Part shown: piece by piece, positions 8,356 through 17,189 of the stretch
Layout of the letters: each line of letters starts with the position of its first letter
How positions within the stretch are numbered: the first letter of the stretch is position 1
NCBI GenBank assembly: GCA_958296295.1
Contig: OY282460.1
Span: 3,518,291 to 3,582,290 of the forward strand
Source: an uncultured Pseudomonadales bacterium
GTDB taxonomy: Bacteria > Pseudomonadota > Gammaproteobacteria > Pseudomonadales > Azotimanducaceae
Length of the DNA stretch: 64,000 nt
Reading direction: 5' to 3'
Position numbers and translations under genes: made by a program
The notes under the pieces: model-generated
Database searches by the model: none
Told to the model about the DNA's origin: nothing
The model's input: only the letters and a program-made list of their open reading frames with translations

Positions 8356-8763
8356 CTACACCCAAACGCCGAGAATCACGCCCATGACGACGGCGTAGGC
8401 GACCCGGTAGCCGGATTGGATGGCCCAGAGCTTCACGCCGAAACCGCAGAAGGCGTGGTCGGACGCCATGGACGTGGCGATGAAGCCAACGCCGGTGACG
8501 AGGCCGAACGCCGCGCCGGGCAGCCATCCGGTGATGTCGAGCCCGCGCATTAGCGCCGCCATGACCACGCAGGTGACCAGCGCCGCCACGGCGCTCACGA
8601 CGAAAGGCGTTGGCGACGGCTCGATGTCCTCTGGGGCTTTGCCGAGGGCCGCCAGCCACGCCTTGCCAAACAACGGGCCGTACCACAGGCCGCCGAGCGC
8701 GAAGGCCGCGACGGTGGCGACGACGATGGCCCACCAGTTGAGGGCCGTCACAAATTCGAGCAT
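8356..8763 (-). CDS. DUF1761 family small membrane protein
   Basis: A 135-residue protein with four predicted membrane helices. The family signature is at the N-terminus: NWWAIVVATVAAFALGGLWY, then GPLFGKAW. The remaining helices are near residues 54-72 (VVSAVAALVTCVVMAAL), 82-98 and 118-134. The function of DUF1761 is not established. It is the first gene of the leftward run ending in the methyltransferase, and only 14 bp separate it from the acyltransferase start, so it probably shares that transcript. No sign of damage. Confidence 0.85.
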   Translation of the reverse strand: MLEFVTALNWWAIVVATVAAFALGGLWYGPLFGKAWLAALGKAPEDIEPSPTPFVVSAVAALVTCVVMAALMRGLDITGWLPGAAFGLVTGVGFIATSMASDHAFCGFGVKLWAIQSGYRVAYAVVMGVILGVWV

Positions 8764-8828
8764 CGTTCAGTCTCCATTGCTCGTGCGCGGGTGTCCCGTT
8801 GGCGGTGTCTGCGCCGCGCCGCGGCCCG

Positions 8829-10049
8829 CTACGCCGCGCGGGCGCCCACGGCTTGCGTCTCGGCTGCGGACTTCGGCTCTTTTGGCAGCCCTAGCGCCCG
8901 TTCACCTATCATGTTTTTCTGAATCTGCGCCGTGCCGCCGCCTATGATCAGGCCGAGATCAAGCATGTACCGCGCCTGCCAGAAACCGCCGTCGCGCAGG
9001 TGCGGGCTGCCGTCGTACAAAAGCCCGAGTTCGCCCAGCACGTCGATGGCGAGCTCGGCCATCAGGTGGTTCAGCTCGCAGCCGTTCAACTTCACGATCC
9101 AGCGCGGCAGCCCGGCCTCTTCGTCGCGGATGTTGTGGGACAGCACGCGCATGCCGTTGAACTTCATGGCGAGGATCCGTCCCTGCAGCTTCAGCAGCCG
9201 ATCGCGGTACACCGGATTGTCGATGAGGCGCTGGCCGTCGACCGTTTCCCGGCGCATGATGTCCACGATGCGGTTGAAACGGTTTTCGGCTTCGTTCGGA
9301 TCGCCGAGGCCGCCGCGCTCGTAGCGCAAGGTGGTGTTGGCGACGAACCAGCCGGCGCCGCGTTTGCCGATGATCTGATCCTTCGGCACGCGCGCGTCCG
9401 TGAAGAACACCTCGTTGAAGAAGGCGTCGCCGGTCATGGTGACCAGCGGGCGCACCTCGATTCCCGGCGTCTTCATGGAAAACACCAGGTAGCTGATGCC
9501 GTTGTGCTTTGGCGCGTCCGGCTCGGTGCGCACGAGGCAGAACATCATGTCGGCGTTCTGGGCGCCGGACGTCCAGATCTTCTGGCCGTTGATGACCCAC
9601 TCGTCGCCGTCCAGCTCGGCCTTGGTGGAAAGGGAAGCCAGATCCGAACCGGATCCAGGCTCGGAATAGCCTTGGCACCATGTCATCTCGCCCCGCACCG
9701 ATGGCGGCACCAGCCAGCGTTTTTGCTCTTCGGTGCCGAGTTCCAGCACCGTGGGCACCAGCCGGTTGTCGCCGGAATGGCCCGGCGGCACGCGGGCGCG
9801 CGCGAACTCCTCCGCGATGATGCGCGTCTTCAGGATGTCGGGCGCGGCGCCGTAGCCGCCGTACTCCTTGGGAATCGTGCGCGCCGCGTAACCGTGCTCG
9901 ATGAGCAGCTGCTGCCAGGCCTTGGCCGAATTCGGCGGTTGGCCGGGCACGGCGGCGCGCGGGGCCGGCGCAAGGTGCTTGTGCTCGGCCAGAAACGCGC
10001 GCACCTCGTCGCGGAAGGCGCGATATTCGGGGCTGTATTCGAGGTCCAT
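8829..10049 (-). CDS. Acyl-CoA dehydrogenase
   Basis: A 406-residue flavoprotein of the acyl-CoA dehydrogenase family. The N-terminal helical domain (MDLEYSPEYRAFRDEVRAFL) leads into the beta domain with the FAD/substrate signature WCQGYSEPGSGSDL and WVINGQKIWTSGAQ. The C-terminal helical domain ends in the FAD-contacting segment GGGTAQIQKNMIGERALGLP. It oxidises an acyl-CoA to the enoyl-CoA, passing electrons to ETF; chain preference is not readable, but the form resembles the FadE-like or steroid/branched-chain clades. It starts 12 bp after the peroxiredoxin stop on the same strand, suggesting one transcript, although the two functions have no obvious link. Confidence 0.92.
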   Translation of the reverse strand: MDLEYSPEYRAFRDEVRAFLAEHKHLAPAPRAAVPGQPPNSAKAWQQLLIEHGYAARTIPKEYGGYGAAPDILKTRIIAEEFARARVPPGHSGDNRLVPTVLELGTEEQKRWLVPPSVRGEMTWCQGYSEPGSGSDLASLSTKAELDGDEWVINGQKIWTSGAQNADMMFCLVRTEPDAPKHNGISYLVFSMKTPGIEVRPLVTMTGDAFFNEVFFTDARVPKDQIIGKRGAGWFVANTTLRYERGGLGDPNEAENRFNRIVDIMRRETVDGQRLIDNPVYRDRLLKLQGRILAMKFNGMRVLSHNIRDEEAGLPRWIVKLNGCELNHLMAELAIDVLGELGLLYDGSPHLRDGGFWQARYMLDLGLIIGGGTAQIQKNMIGERALGLPKEPKSAAETQAVGARAA

Positions 10050-10061
10050 TTACGCTCTTCC

Positions 10062-10721
10062 CTATTGCGGTTGGGGGACGATCCGCAGGTACGGTTTCGG
10101 GGCTCGCCAGCCGTTCGGGAACTTGGCCTTGGCGTCTTCGTCCGAGACGGCCGGCACGATGATCACATCCTCGCCCTGGCGCCAGTTCACCGGCGTCGCC
10201 ACCTGATGCCGCGCCGTGAGTTGGCAGCTGTCCAGCAGCCGCAACACCTCGTCGAAGTTGCGCCCGGTGCTCATCGGGTAGGTGAGCATGGCTTTCACGC
10301 GCTTGTCGGGGCCGATCACGAACACCGAGCGCACGGTGGCGTTGTCCGCCGGCGTACGCCCCTCGGAACTCTCGCCGGCGTCTTCCGGCAGCATGTCGAA
10401 GAGTTTGGCGATGGCGAGCGTGGGGTCGCCGATGAGCGGATAGGTGACGGCGTGGCCTTGCGTCTCTTCGATATCCTTCAGCCACGCTTGGTGGTTGTCC
10501 ACCGCATCCACGGAAAGGCCGAGTATCTTGCAGTTGCGCGCCGCGAAATCCTCGGCGAGGCCCGCCATGTAGCCCAACTCGGTGGTACACACGGGCGTGA
10601 AATCCTTGGGGTGCGAGAACAGTATCGCCCAGCCGTCGCCTATCCAATCGTGGAACGCGATTTCGCCGTGCGTGGTCTCGGCTGTGAAGTTCGGTACTTC
10701 GCTGTTGATGCGCAATGCCAT
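10062..10721 (-). CDS. 1-Cys peroxiredoxin (Prx6 family)
   Basis: A 219-residue peroxiredoxin. The peroxidatic cysteine C45 lies in the PKDFTPVCTTE motif. The C-terminal extension (VIIVPAVSDEDAKAKFPNGW and KPYLRIVPQPQ) is typical of the Prx6/1-Cys group. It reduces hydrogen peroxide and organic peroxides in the cytosol. The start ATG at 10719-10721 was chosen over an upstream extension because AGGAG lies 6 bp ahead of it and the family begins at this point. The downstream acyl-CoA dehydrogenase is probably co-transcribed. Both genes and the LRR gene upstream read leftwards. Confidence 0.92.
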   Translation of the reverse strand: MALRINSEVPNFTAETTHGEIAFHDWIGDGWAILFSHPKDFTPVCTTELGYMAGLAEDFAARNCKILGLSVDAVDNHQAWLKDIEETQGHAVTYPLIGDPTLAIAKLFDMLPEDAGESSEGRTPADNATVRSVFVIGPDKRVKAMLTYPMSTGRNFDEVLRLLDSCQLTARHQVATPVNWRQGEDVIIVPAVSDEDAKAKFPNGWRAPKPYLRIVPQPQ

Positions 10722-10782
10722 GCAATCTCCTTTGGTTCGACTATGGATGCGGGTTTCCGCTGGGCGCTCCGTCCAAGGTGCC

Positions 10783-12522
10783 TCAAATGTTACTGCGGCT
10801 GCGCCGCAGGCCGGCGTCTCTCCCGAAATATGCGCAAGTAACAATTACAGTTGCGGTTTCGCCAACGTACACGCCTCTTTGCAGCAACTTTGGAACATGC
10901 ACATCGAGGGACTCCGGGCTCAGCCGGTCTTCGTCCAAGACGACGTCGTCGCCGTCGCCAAGCCCCGCGTTGCGCAATAGCGGCCCCACATCCGATACCA
11001 GGTTACTTTGGATGTCCAAGTATGTCAGCGAGGTCAGTCCGGCCACGGGTGCTAGGTCCGCTATGGCGTTGTCACTGAGGTGCAGGTCTGTCAGCGAGGT
11101 CAGTCCGGCCAAGGGTGCCAAGTCCGCTATGGCGTTGTCATTGAGGTGCAGGTCTGTCAGCGAGGTCAGTCCCGCCAAGGGTAATAGGTCCGCTATGGCG
11201 TTGTCACTGAGGTGCAGGTCTGTCAGCGAGGTCAGTCCGGCCAAGGGTGCCAAGTCCGCTATGGTGTTGTCGCCGAGTTGGAGTTCGGTCAGCGAGGTCA
11301 GTCTGGCCAGCGGCGCGAGGTCCGCTATCGCGTTGTAGCGGAGCTCCAAGGACGTCAGGGACGAAAGGCCGGCGAGTGGCGACAAATCCGCTATGGCGTT
11401 GCCGCCGAGCTGCAGTTCCGTTAGCGACGTCAATCCCGCCAGCGGCGCCAAATCCGATATGGCATTGCCGCCGAGGTCCAACTCGGTTAGCGACGTGAAT
11501 CCCGCCAGCGGTGCCAAGTCCGCTATCGCATTGTGGTGGAGCACCAAGGATGTCAGGGATTTGAGCCCGGCCAGCGGTGTCAAGTCTTCTGATTTGGTCA
11601 CGCCGAGATCCAAGGTGGTCAGCGACGTCATGTCCGCCAGCGGCGCCAAGTCCAATTCGCGGGCGCCGAGATCCAAGGTCGTCAGCGATTTCAGTGCGGT
11701 CAGCGGCGCCAAATCCGCTATCGCGTTGCCATTCAGCGCCAAGGATGTAAGGGCGGTGAGGCTGGCGAGCGGTGCCACGTCCGATATGTCGTTGAAGCCG
11801 AGAGCCAAGGACTTGAGCGAGGTCAGGCCGGCCAGCGGAGCCACGTCCGCTATGTCGTTGAAGCCGAGATCCAAGGCGGTCAGCGAGGTCAGGCCTGCTA
11901 ACGGTGCCACGTCCGCTATGCCGTTGGAGTGGAGATCCAAGGATGTCAGCGACGAGAGGCCGGCCAACGGCTCGAATTCCGTTATGGCGTTGCCGCCGAG
12001 CGCCAAGGACTTCAGCGAGGTCAGGTCGGCGAGAGGTGCCACGTCCGCTATGGCGTTGTCGTCGAGAGTCAAGGATGTGAGCGCTGTAAGGTTGGCGAGT
12101 GGACCCAAATCCGAGATGACGTTGTCGTCGAGATCCAATTCTTTGAGCGACGTGAGTCCGGTCAGCGGCGCAAGGTCGGAAATCTCTCCGCGTCTCACTT
12201 CTAGCCGGACGAGGTTGACGGCGTGCTCGATACCGGCCAGTCGTTCAACACCGCGGTCAGCGGCCAACTCGCGCAGGCTAGCCATCTCGCCGCGAGTGAT
12301 GGGCTCGCCCGAGCTCTTCCCCAAGGCCTCTTCCACCGCTGCGCGAAGGGCCGCGTCCGGAACGTCCACCAGGCGCGCAACGGGAATGTCGACGTCCAGC
12401 GCCGGCTGGGGAGGAGCGGCGGCGGAACCGCTGCCGACCACTAGCGTCGTGGCCAAGAAGGCGAATAGAAGCCTATGAACAGGCGCGCGCAGTGCCGCGC
12501 CACGCAATCCGCTACGCATCAT
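10783..12522 (-). CDS. Secreted SDS22-like leucine-rich repeat protein (18 repeats)
   Basis: A 579-residue exported protein. The N-terminus has a signal peptide (basic start, then LLFAFLATTLVVGSGSAAA). A cap of about 90 residues (PDAALRAAVEEALGK, ITRGEMASLRELAA) is followed by 18 tandem 22-residue repeats of the form LAGLTSLTxLxLxxNAIADLxP, one of 21 residues. A C-terminal cap ends the solenoid (NAGLGDGDDVVLDEDRLSPES, then LLQRGVYV). The type is the same as internalin/SDS22 repeats. No LPxTG anchor or membrane helix is visible, so it is likely periplasmic, surface-associated or released. The start MMRSG is preceded by AAGGTGG, and a TTGTAC-N17-TATGCT promoter lies just upstream. Its gene is divergent from the TonB-receptor/OmpA gene. 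The binding partner is unknown. Confidence 0.88.
   Translation of the reverse strand: MMRSGLRGAALRAPVHRLLFAFLATTLVVGSGSAAAPPQPALDVDIPVARLVDVPDAALRAAVEEALGKSSGEPITRGEMASLRELAADRGVERLAGIEHAVNLVRLEVRRGEISDLAPLTGLTSLKELDLDDNVISDLGPLANLTALTSLTLDDNAIADVAPLADLTSLKSLALGGNAITEFEPLAGLSSLTSLDLHSNGIADVAPLAGLTSLTALDLGFNDIADVAPLAGLTSLKSLALGFNDISDVAPLASLTALTSLALNGNAIADLAPLTALKSLTTLDLGARELDLAPLADMTSLTTLDLGVTKSEDLTPLAGLKSLTSLVLHHNAIADLAPLAGFTSLTELDLGGNAISDLAPLAGLTSLTELQLGGNAIADLSPLAGLSSLTSLELRYNAIADLAPLARLTSLTELQLGDNTIADLAPLAGLTSLTDLHLSDNAIADLLPLAGLTSLTDLHLNDNAIADLAPLAGLTSLTDLHLSDNAIADLAPVAGLTSLTYLDIQSNLVSDVGPLLRNAGLGDGDDVVLDEDRLSPESLDVHVPKLLQRGVYVGETATVIVTCAYFGRDAGLRRSRSNI
11078..11275 (-). repeat. Near-identical 66-bp tandem repeats within the LRR gene
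   Basis: Three successive 66-bp units (11078-11143, 11144-11209, 11210-11275) differ at only a few positions, whereas other LRR units in the gene have diverged strongly. Each encodes one 22-residue repeat (LAGLTSLTDLHLxDNAIADL). Such uniformity implies recent expansion or gene conversion, and the repeat number may vary between strains. Confidence 0.8.
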
Positions 12523-12561
12523 CTCAAGCCACCTTTGGGTAGCGCCTCGGCCATTGCTGGC

Positions 12562-12590
12562 AGCATAGTTCGTCAGGCCTTGTCGTACAA
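12562..12590 (-). promoter_or_regulatory. Sigma-70-like promoter of the LRR gene
   Basis: On the minus strand TTGTAC (12585-12590) and TATGCT (12562-12567) are separated by exactly 17 bp. The predicted start of transcription is about 33 bp before the LRR start codon. Match to consensus is good for a GC-rich genome, but it is a visual call. Confidence 0.5.
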
Positions 12591-12747
12591 GCGCGCTGGC
12601 GCTGACGCCGTGCGCTGACAATCTCGCCGAAATGCGGGGTTGCGGGGTTACAAATGCGCCTTGCCAAAGGTAATCTCTATGACAGTGCGGTGTCGGCCGG
12701 AGCAAGGCGGGGCTCGGCGCGGATTTGGCTTCAAAGGAGGTGACGAA

Positions 12748-15705
12748 ATGAGATTCCCCAGAGCGAATGCTTGGTGGCCTTTGGCGGCGGTGTTGTTCGC
12801 GTTGCCAGGCGCGGCCGAGGAGGTCGAGAGCGAGGAGGCGGAACTGCGCATCGAAGAGGTGGTGGTGACCGTCGGCACCCGCGCCAGGCCGCGAACGGTG
12901 CCGGATTCGCCCGTGCCGGTGGATTCCATAGACGTCGACGCCTTGGCGAGTCAGGGCAGCGGCGACCTCACGAATCTGCTGCGCACGATGATCCCGTCGT
13001 ACCACGTCAACACCAATCCGTCCCGGGACGCTGCCGCCTTGCTGCGCCCCGTGAACCTGCGCGGACTTGCGCCCGATCACACTTTGGTGCTGGTGGGCAA
13101 CAAACGTCGACACCGGGGCGCGGTGATCCAGTGGATTTCCAACGGCGCTTCCGATGGCGCCCAGGGGCCGGACATATCGGCCATTCCCGTTTCCGCCATC
13201 AAGCGCGTGGAAGTGCTGCGCGACGGCGCCTCGTCCCAATACGGTTCGGACGCCATCGCCGGCGTCGTCAACTTCGTGTTGAAGGACAACACCGATAGCG
13301 GCAGCATCGAGGCGAAGCACGGCATCTACGGCGAGAACACGTCCGAAAACGTCACCGCCGTTTCGGGCAATGCCGGGTTTCGGCTGGGCGCGGACGGGTT
13401 CATCAACTTGAGCGCCGAGTATCACGCCCAAACGTCCACCGATCGCAGTGTGCAGCATCCCGACGCGGTGGACATGGCGGCCCTCGGCGTGGCCGTTGCC
13501 AATCCCGCCAAACCGTGGGGCGACGCCGAGATAGACGGCTTCAAGACTTTCGCCAACATGGGTTTCGGCATCAGCGACTCGGCGCGTTTCTACGCCTTCG
13601 GCAACTACACCGCGCGCGATGTGGAAACCGCCTTCTTCTACCGCTCGCCGCAGGGACGCTCGGGCGTGTACCAAAACGGCGGTCGCATCCTCATCGGTGG
13701 CGGCGCCGACTGCAAGGCCAAGTACGACTACGCCGCCACCGCCGAGAACGTGGTGCGCGTGCGCGACCTGCTGGCGGCGGACGCCGCGTGTTTCGCGTTC
13801 GCGGAAATGCTCCCGGAGGGGTTCACGCCGGCCTTCGGCGCCACGATGAACGACTTGTCCGCGGTGGCCGGCGTCGAGGGCGCCCTCGACAACGGCTTGT
13901 TCTACGACCTGTCGATAAGCCAGGGTCGAAACGGCGTGGAGTTCTACATCAACGAAACCGTGAACGCCTCCTACGGCCCCGACACGCCACGCGCTTTCGA
14001 CCTCGGCGAGTACATCCAAACGGAAACCAACCTGCACGGGGACGTCGTCTATCCGGCGGACGTCGGCCTGGCTTCGGACTTGAACGTGGCCGTCGGCGTC
14101 GAGTGGCGCAGGGAGAACTTCGAGATCGTCGCCGGCGAACGGGCGTCCTGGGACACCGGCCCGTTTGGCGCGGACGGCTTCTCGTCCCGCTCCAACGGCT
14201 TTGGCGGTTTCAATCCGGCCAGCGCCGGCGAGTGGGACCGCGCCAACCTCGCCGCGTATCTCGATTTGGAAGTGGACATGACGCCGATTTGGCGCCTCGG
14301 CGGCGCCGTGCGGTGGGAGGATTTCGACGGCTTCGGCGAGGTGGTCACCTACAAGCTGGCCAGCCGTTTGCAGGTGTCCCCAAGTCTCGCGCTGCGCGCC
14401 TCCAGCGGCACCGGCTATCGGGCGCCGACACCTGGGCAACAGAACGCCAACAACCTCTCCACGGTGGTGGATTCCGCCACCGGCGTTTTCCGCGAGCAAG
14501 GCACCGTCTCCTCCACCAATCCCGTGGCGTTGGAACTCGGGGGCGGCACCTTGGACGCCGAGAGGTCGCACAACTACACGTTCGGCATGATCGTCGAGTT
14601 CGACGACGGCACATCCGTGACGGCGGATTGGTTCCGCATCGACATGCAAGACCGCATCGCCATGTCGGCCACGATGGATGTGGACGCGGATCTGGTGCGC
14701 CGCCTCACCGCGGCCGGCGTTCCGGCGGCGGCGGATTTCCAGCGCATCCGCTTCTTCACCAACGACTTCAACACGAAAACCACGGGCATAGACCTGGTGG
14801 TGACGCGCAGCTTCTCCACCAACTGGGGCGAGACGGATGTGCAGGTGGGCTACAACCGCACCAGCACCGACGTGGAGCGGGCGCGACGGGCGTCCACGGT
14901 CGGGCGCACGCCCTCCATCGAAAGAGGCGTGCCGGGATCGAGGCTGAGCGTCGGCGCCAACCATGTCGTCGGCGGATGGGATTTGACGGCCCGCTACAAC
15001 TACTACGGAAGCTGGTTCGACTCGGACGATGGCGCGATACACGACGGCTACGGCTATCTCGACTTGTCCGCCCGCCTCACCCTGGACGAGCGAATGTCCT
15101 TCTCTATCGGCTCGGACAACGTGCTGGATAGCTACCCGGACAAGGCCAATCGCTCGCCGAGCTCCGGCCGCCTCTACCCGCGCTACTCGCCGGCCGGCTA
15201 CAACGGCCGAATGGCCTATGGACGGTTCGAGTACCGCTTCGGCTGGGCGCCGCCACCGCCGCCCGTGGTGCCGGCCCAGCCGGTGGCGGAAGCACCGGTA
15301 GTGCCCCCGAAGCCGGTAGCGCCGCCCCCGCCTCCGCCACCCCCGCCAAAGCCGCCCGCCGAGTTGGTGGTGCTGTTCGAATTCGACAAATGGGCCATTC
15401 GCCCCGCAGAGGAGCCGCGATTGACCGGCTACGCAGTTGCGGTGGGCAAGTACGACGCGAAAGTCGACCAGGATGTGCGCTGCGCCGTGGTGGTGGAAGG
15501 CCATGCCGACAGTCGCGGCAGCGAAGCCTACAACCAGCAGCTGGGCGCCCGCCGGGCGGATGCGGTGCGCACGCGTCTCATCGCAGGCGGGATAGCGGCC
15601 GAGCGCATCGAGACGGTGAGCTACGGCGAGGCGCGCCCGGTCGCGCCCGCTACGGACGACGCTTCCTACGCCAGGAACCGCCGCGCCGTGGTGAACTGCC
15701 GCTAA
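12748..15705 (+). CDS. TonB-dependent receptor fused to a C-terminal OmpA peptidoglycan-binding domain
   Basis: A 985-residue outer-membrane protein. A signal peptide (WWPLAAVLFALPGAAEE) is followed by a TonB-box-like segment IEEVVVTVGTR, a plug domain (VDALASQGSGDLTNLLRTM, then VEVLRDGASSQYGSDAIAG) and a 22-strand-type barrel ending in MAYGRFEYRFGW. Normal receptors stop there. Here a proline-rich linker (about 833-871) leads into an OmpA-like domain (about 872-985) with LFEFDKWAIRP, GHADSRGSEAYNQQL and ARRADAV, the last two holding the usual D and R that grip diaminopimelate. The start ATG is preceded by a near-perfect AAAGGAGGTGA. Because the barrel's last strand ends on the periplasmic side, the OmpA domain would reach the cell wall. 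The ligand is unknown. It is divergent from the LRR gene. Confidence 0.93.
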   Translation: MRFPRANAWWPLAAVLFALPGAAEEVESEEAELRIEEVVVTVGTRARPRTVPDSPVPVDSIDVDALASQGSGDLTNLLRTMIPSYHVNTNPSRDAAALLRPVNLRGLAPDHTLVLVGNKRRHRGAVIQWISNGASDGAQGPDISAIPVSAIKRVEVLRDGASSQYGSDAIAGVVNFVLKDNTDSGSIEAKHGIYGENTSENVTAVSGNAGFRLGADGFINLSAEYHAQTSTDRSVQHPDAVDMAALGVAVANPAKPWGDAEIDGFKTFANMGFGISDSARFYAFGNYTARDVETAFFYRSPQGRSGVYQNGGRILIGGGADCKAKYDYAATAENVVRVRDLLAADAACFAFAEMLPEGFTPAFGATMNDLSAVAGVEGALDNGLFYDLSISQGRNGVEFYINETVNASYGPDTPRAFDLGEYIQTETNLHGDVVYPADVGLASDLNVAVGVEWRRENFEIVAGERASWDTGPFGADGFSSRSNGFGGFNPASAGEWDRANLAAYLDLEVDMTPIWRLGGAVRWEDFDGFGEVVTYKLASRLQVSPSLALRASSGTGYRAPTPGQQNANNLSTVVDSATGVFREQGTVSSTNPVALELGGGTLDAERSHNYTFGMIVEFDDGTSVTADWFRIDMQDRIAMSATMDVDADLVRRLTAAGVPAAADFQRIRFFTNDFNTKTTGIDLVVTRSFSTNWGETDVQVGYNRTSTDVERARRASTVGRTPSIERGVPGSRLSVGANHVVGGWDLTARYNYYGSWFDSDDGAIHDGYGYLDLSARLTLDERMSFSIGSDNVLDSYPDKANRSPSSGRLYPRYSPAGYNGRMAYGRFEYRFGWAPPPPPVVPAQPVAEAPVVPPKPVAPPPPPPPPPKPPAELVVLFEFDKWAIRPAEEPRLTGYAVAVGKYDAKVDQDVRCAVVVEGHADSRGSEAYNQQLGARRADAVRTRLIAGGIAAERIETVSYGEARPVAPATDDASYARNRRAVVNCR

Positions 15706-15724
15706 AGAGCGTCAGAGCAAGAGG

Positions 15725-15750
15725 GGCTGCGCGGCGGAAACCGCGCAGCC
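15725..15750 (+). terminator. Stem-loop after the TonB-receptor/OmpA gene
   Basis: GGCTGCGCGG (15725-15734) pairs perfectly with CCGCGCAGCC (15741-15750) around a 6-base loop, 20 bp after the stop codon. No T-run follows, so it may be a weak intrinsic terminator or an mRNA 3'-end stabiliser. Confidence 0.55.
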
Positions 15751-15761
15751 GCTCATTCGTC

Positions 15762-16985
15762 GTGAGCAACGACGCGCCACCAGCCAAGCTCAGATCACAG
15801 CGGGAACCTCCGCCGTATTTCGCGGGGAGGACCGAGGAGCTGGCCGCGCTGAACAAACGCCTCGACGATCTGCGCGAGACGGGCGATCCCACCGGCGGGA
15901 TGGCGCTGATCGTCGGCGTGCCGGGCGCAGGCAAGACGCAGTTGGGGCGAAAATTCGCTGAAGATTCGCTCGTGCGCGAGACGGCGGTGGAAATCAGCCG
16001 CTTGGCTACCGACACCAGTATGTTGGAGGGCGATGTCGACTTGTTCATGGCGATTGCGCGAGCGCTGGGCGTGGAGAAAACGGGCCGCAAGGTGGCCGAC
16101 CTCGACACAAGAAGCACCGGGCGCAACGCCAGCATAGGCGTGCTCAAAGGCGGCCTCACGCGAGAGCATGCCCGTCACACGGGCGGTCTTTCGGCATTGC
16201 TGGACGCCTCGAAGCACGCTGGCATGTGGAACCGCAAAGCGCTGGTGCTGGTGGTCGACGAACTCCAGACGATACGACCGGAAGGCATGAGAGCGCTGCG
16301 CGTTTTGCACCAAGGCGACCACGGCTGCCCGATTCTGCTTGTCGGCATCGGTTTGCAGCACACGCAACATGTGCTCGGCAATCCGGCGGACGGATCGGCG
16401 GGCATTTCGCGGGTGGCCGCACCAATCACACTGGGATCTCTTTCCGAAGCGGAAGCGCTGGAAGCCATCGACGGAAACATGCGCGCAATGGGCCACCGAA
16501 TACCCGACGCGTGCGTTGTGGCGTTGGCGCAGGCGTCGCAAGGATTCCCGCAGCACATCCACGGCTACCTGAACGGCGCAATCGAGGCCATAGAGAAGTA
16601 CGGCAGCCTCGCAGTGGGTCGCTCGCTCGATCACGCGTTGGAGGCGGGCAATCGAGCAAGAACCGACTACTACGACACCCGTTTGGCCATGCTCCCGGAC
16701 CAAGACGCCATGCTCCCGGTGATCGAAGCAATGGTCGAGACAGACCGCATGTGGCTGCGAAGATCGGAAGCGGTCAGGGCGGTGAACGAAGGTCCCTCAA
16801 CGGGGGCGAAGGCGTCCCCCGATGGCGAGAACACCGTGCGCCAAGCCATCGCGCACGGCGTTTTGACCGTGGAGAGAGGCGGCGTCAGCTTCGGCATTCC
16901 ACCGTTCCACAGCCGCATGGTGGATTTGCTCCAAGAGCACCGGCAACTCCAGATGCGGCTCCGGCAGCGGGCGTGCGGCGCCTGA
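15762..16985 (+). CDS. AAA ATPase, Orc/Cdc6-like organisation, copy A
   Basis: A 407-residue P-loop ATPase. The Walker A is VGVPGAGKT at about residues 50-58 and the Walker B is LVLVVDELQT. A following strand ILLVGIGLQHTQHVL resembles sensor 1. FPQHIHGYLNGAI lies in the helical lid. The C-terminal part (VRQAIAHGVLTVERGG, FGIPPFHSRMVDLL) looks like a winged helix, so the overall plan is that of an Orc1/Cdc6- or STAND-like NTPase. The GTG start at 15762 fits just after the hairpin of the preceding gene; a longer frame upstream is antisense-free but overlaps the OmpA domain. A paralogue (17479-18654) and a fragment (17190-17345) follow on the same strand. The function is unknown. Confidence 0.75.
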   Translation: MSNDAPPAKLRSQREPPPYFAGRTEELAALNKRLDDLRETGDPTGGMALIVGVPGAGKTQLGRKFAEDSLVRETAVEISRLATDTSMLEGDVDLFMAIARALGVEKTGRKVADLDTRSTGRNASIGVLKGGLTREHARHTGGLSALLDASKHAGMWNRKALVLVVDELQTIRPEGMRALRVLHQGDHGCPILLVGIGLQHTQHVLGNPADGSAGISRVAAPITLGSLSEAEALEAIDGNMRAMGHRIPDACVVALAQASQGFPQHIHGYLNGAIEAIEKYGSLAVGRSLDHALEAGNRARTDYYDTRLAMLPDQDAMLPVIEAMVETDRMWLRRSEAVRAVNEGPSTGAKASPDGENTVRQAIAHGVLTVERGGVSFGIPPFHSRMVDLLQEHRQLQMRLRQRACGA

Positions 16986-17189
16986 CACGGCCGTTAGTCG
17001 CTCCAGGCGGGCGAGGCAGATGGCTCACGAGAACCGCGCGCTGGGCAGCGCGAAACGGCGTCGAGGGTGCGGCAGCGGATTCAGCGCGGTGCTTCAAGCG
17101 CTCCCCAAGGGCGTGGGCACGGCCGCGGCACCATCGGCGCTATCCGACGCGACGGTTAGTAAGCTCGTGCGCACGCTCGGCGTTGGCGG

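Noticed and set aside
11020..12180. Regularly spaced direct repeats that could suggest a CRISPR array
   Set aside because: The repeats are 66 bp, coding, in frame with leucine-rich repeats, and have no unique spacers.
12523..15504. A very long open minus-strand frame running from the LRR gene through the whole TonB receptor gene (over 1500 codons in total)
   Set aside because: The part beyond 12522 is antisense to a clearly real gene, has no protein-like features, and the LRR protein has its own signal peptide, ribosome site and promoter at 12522.
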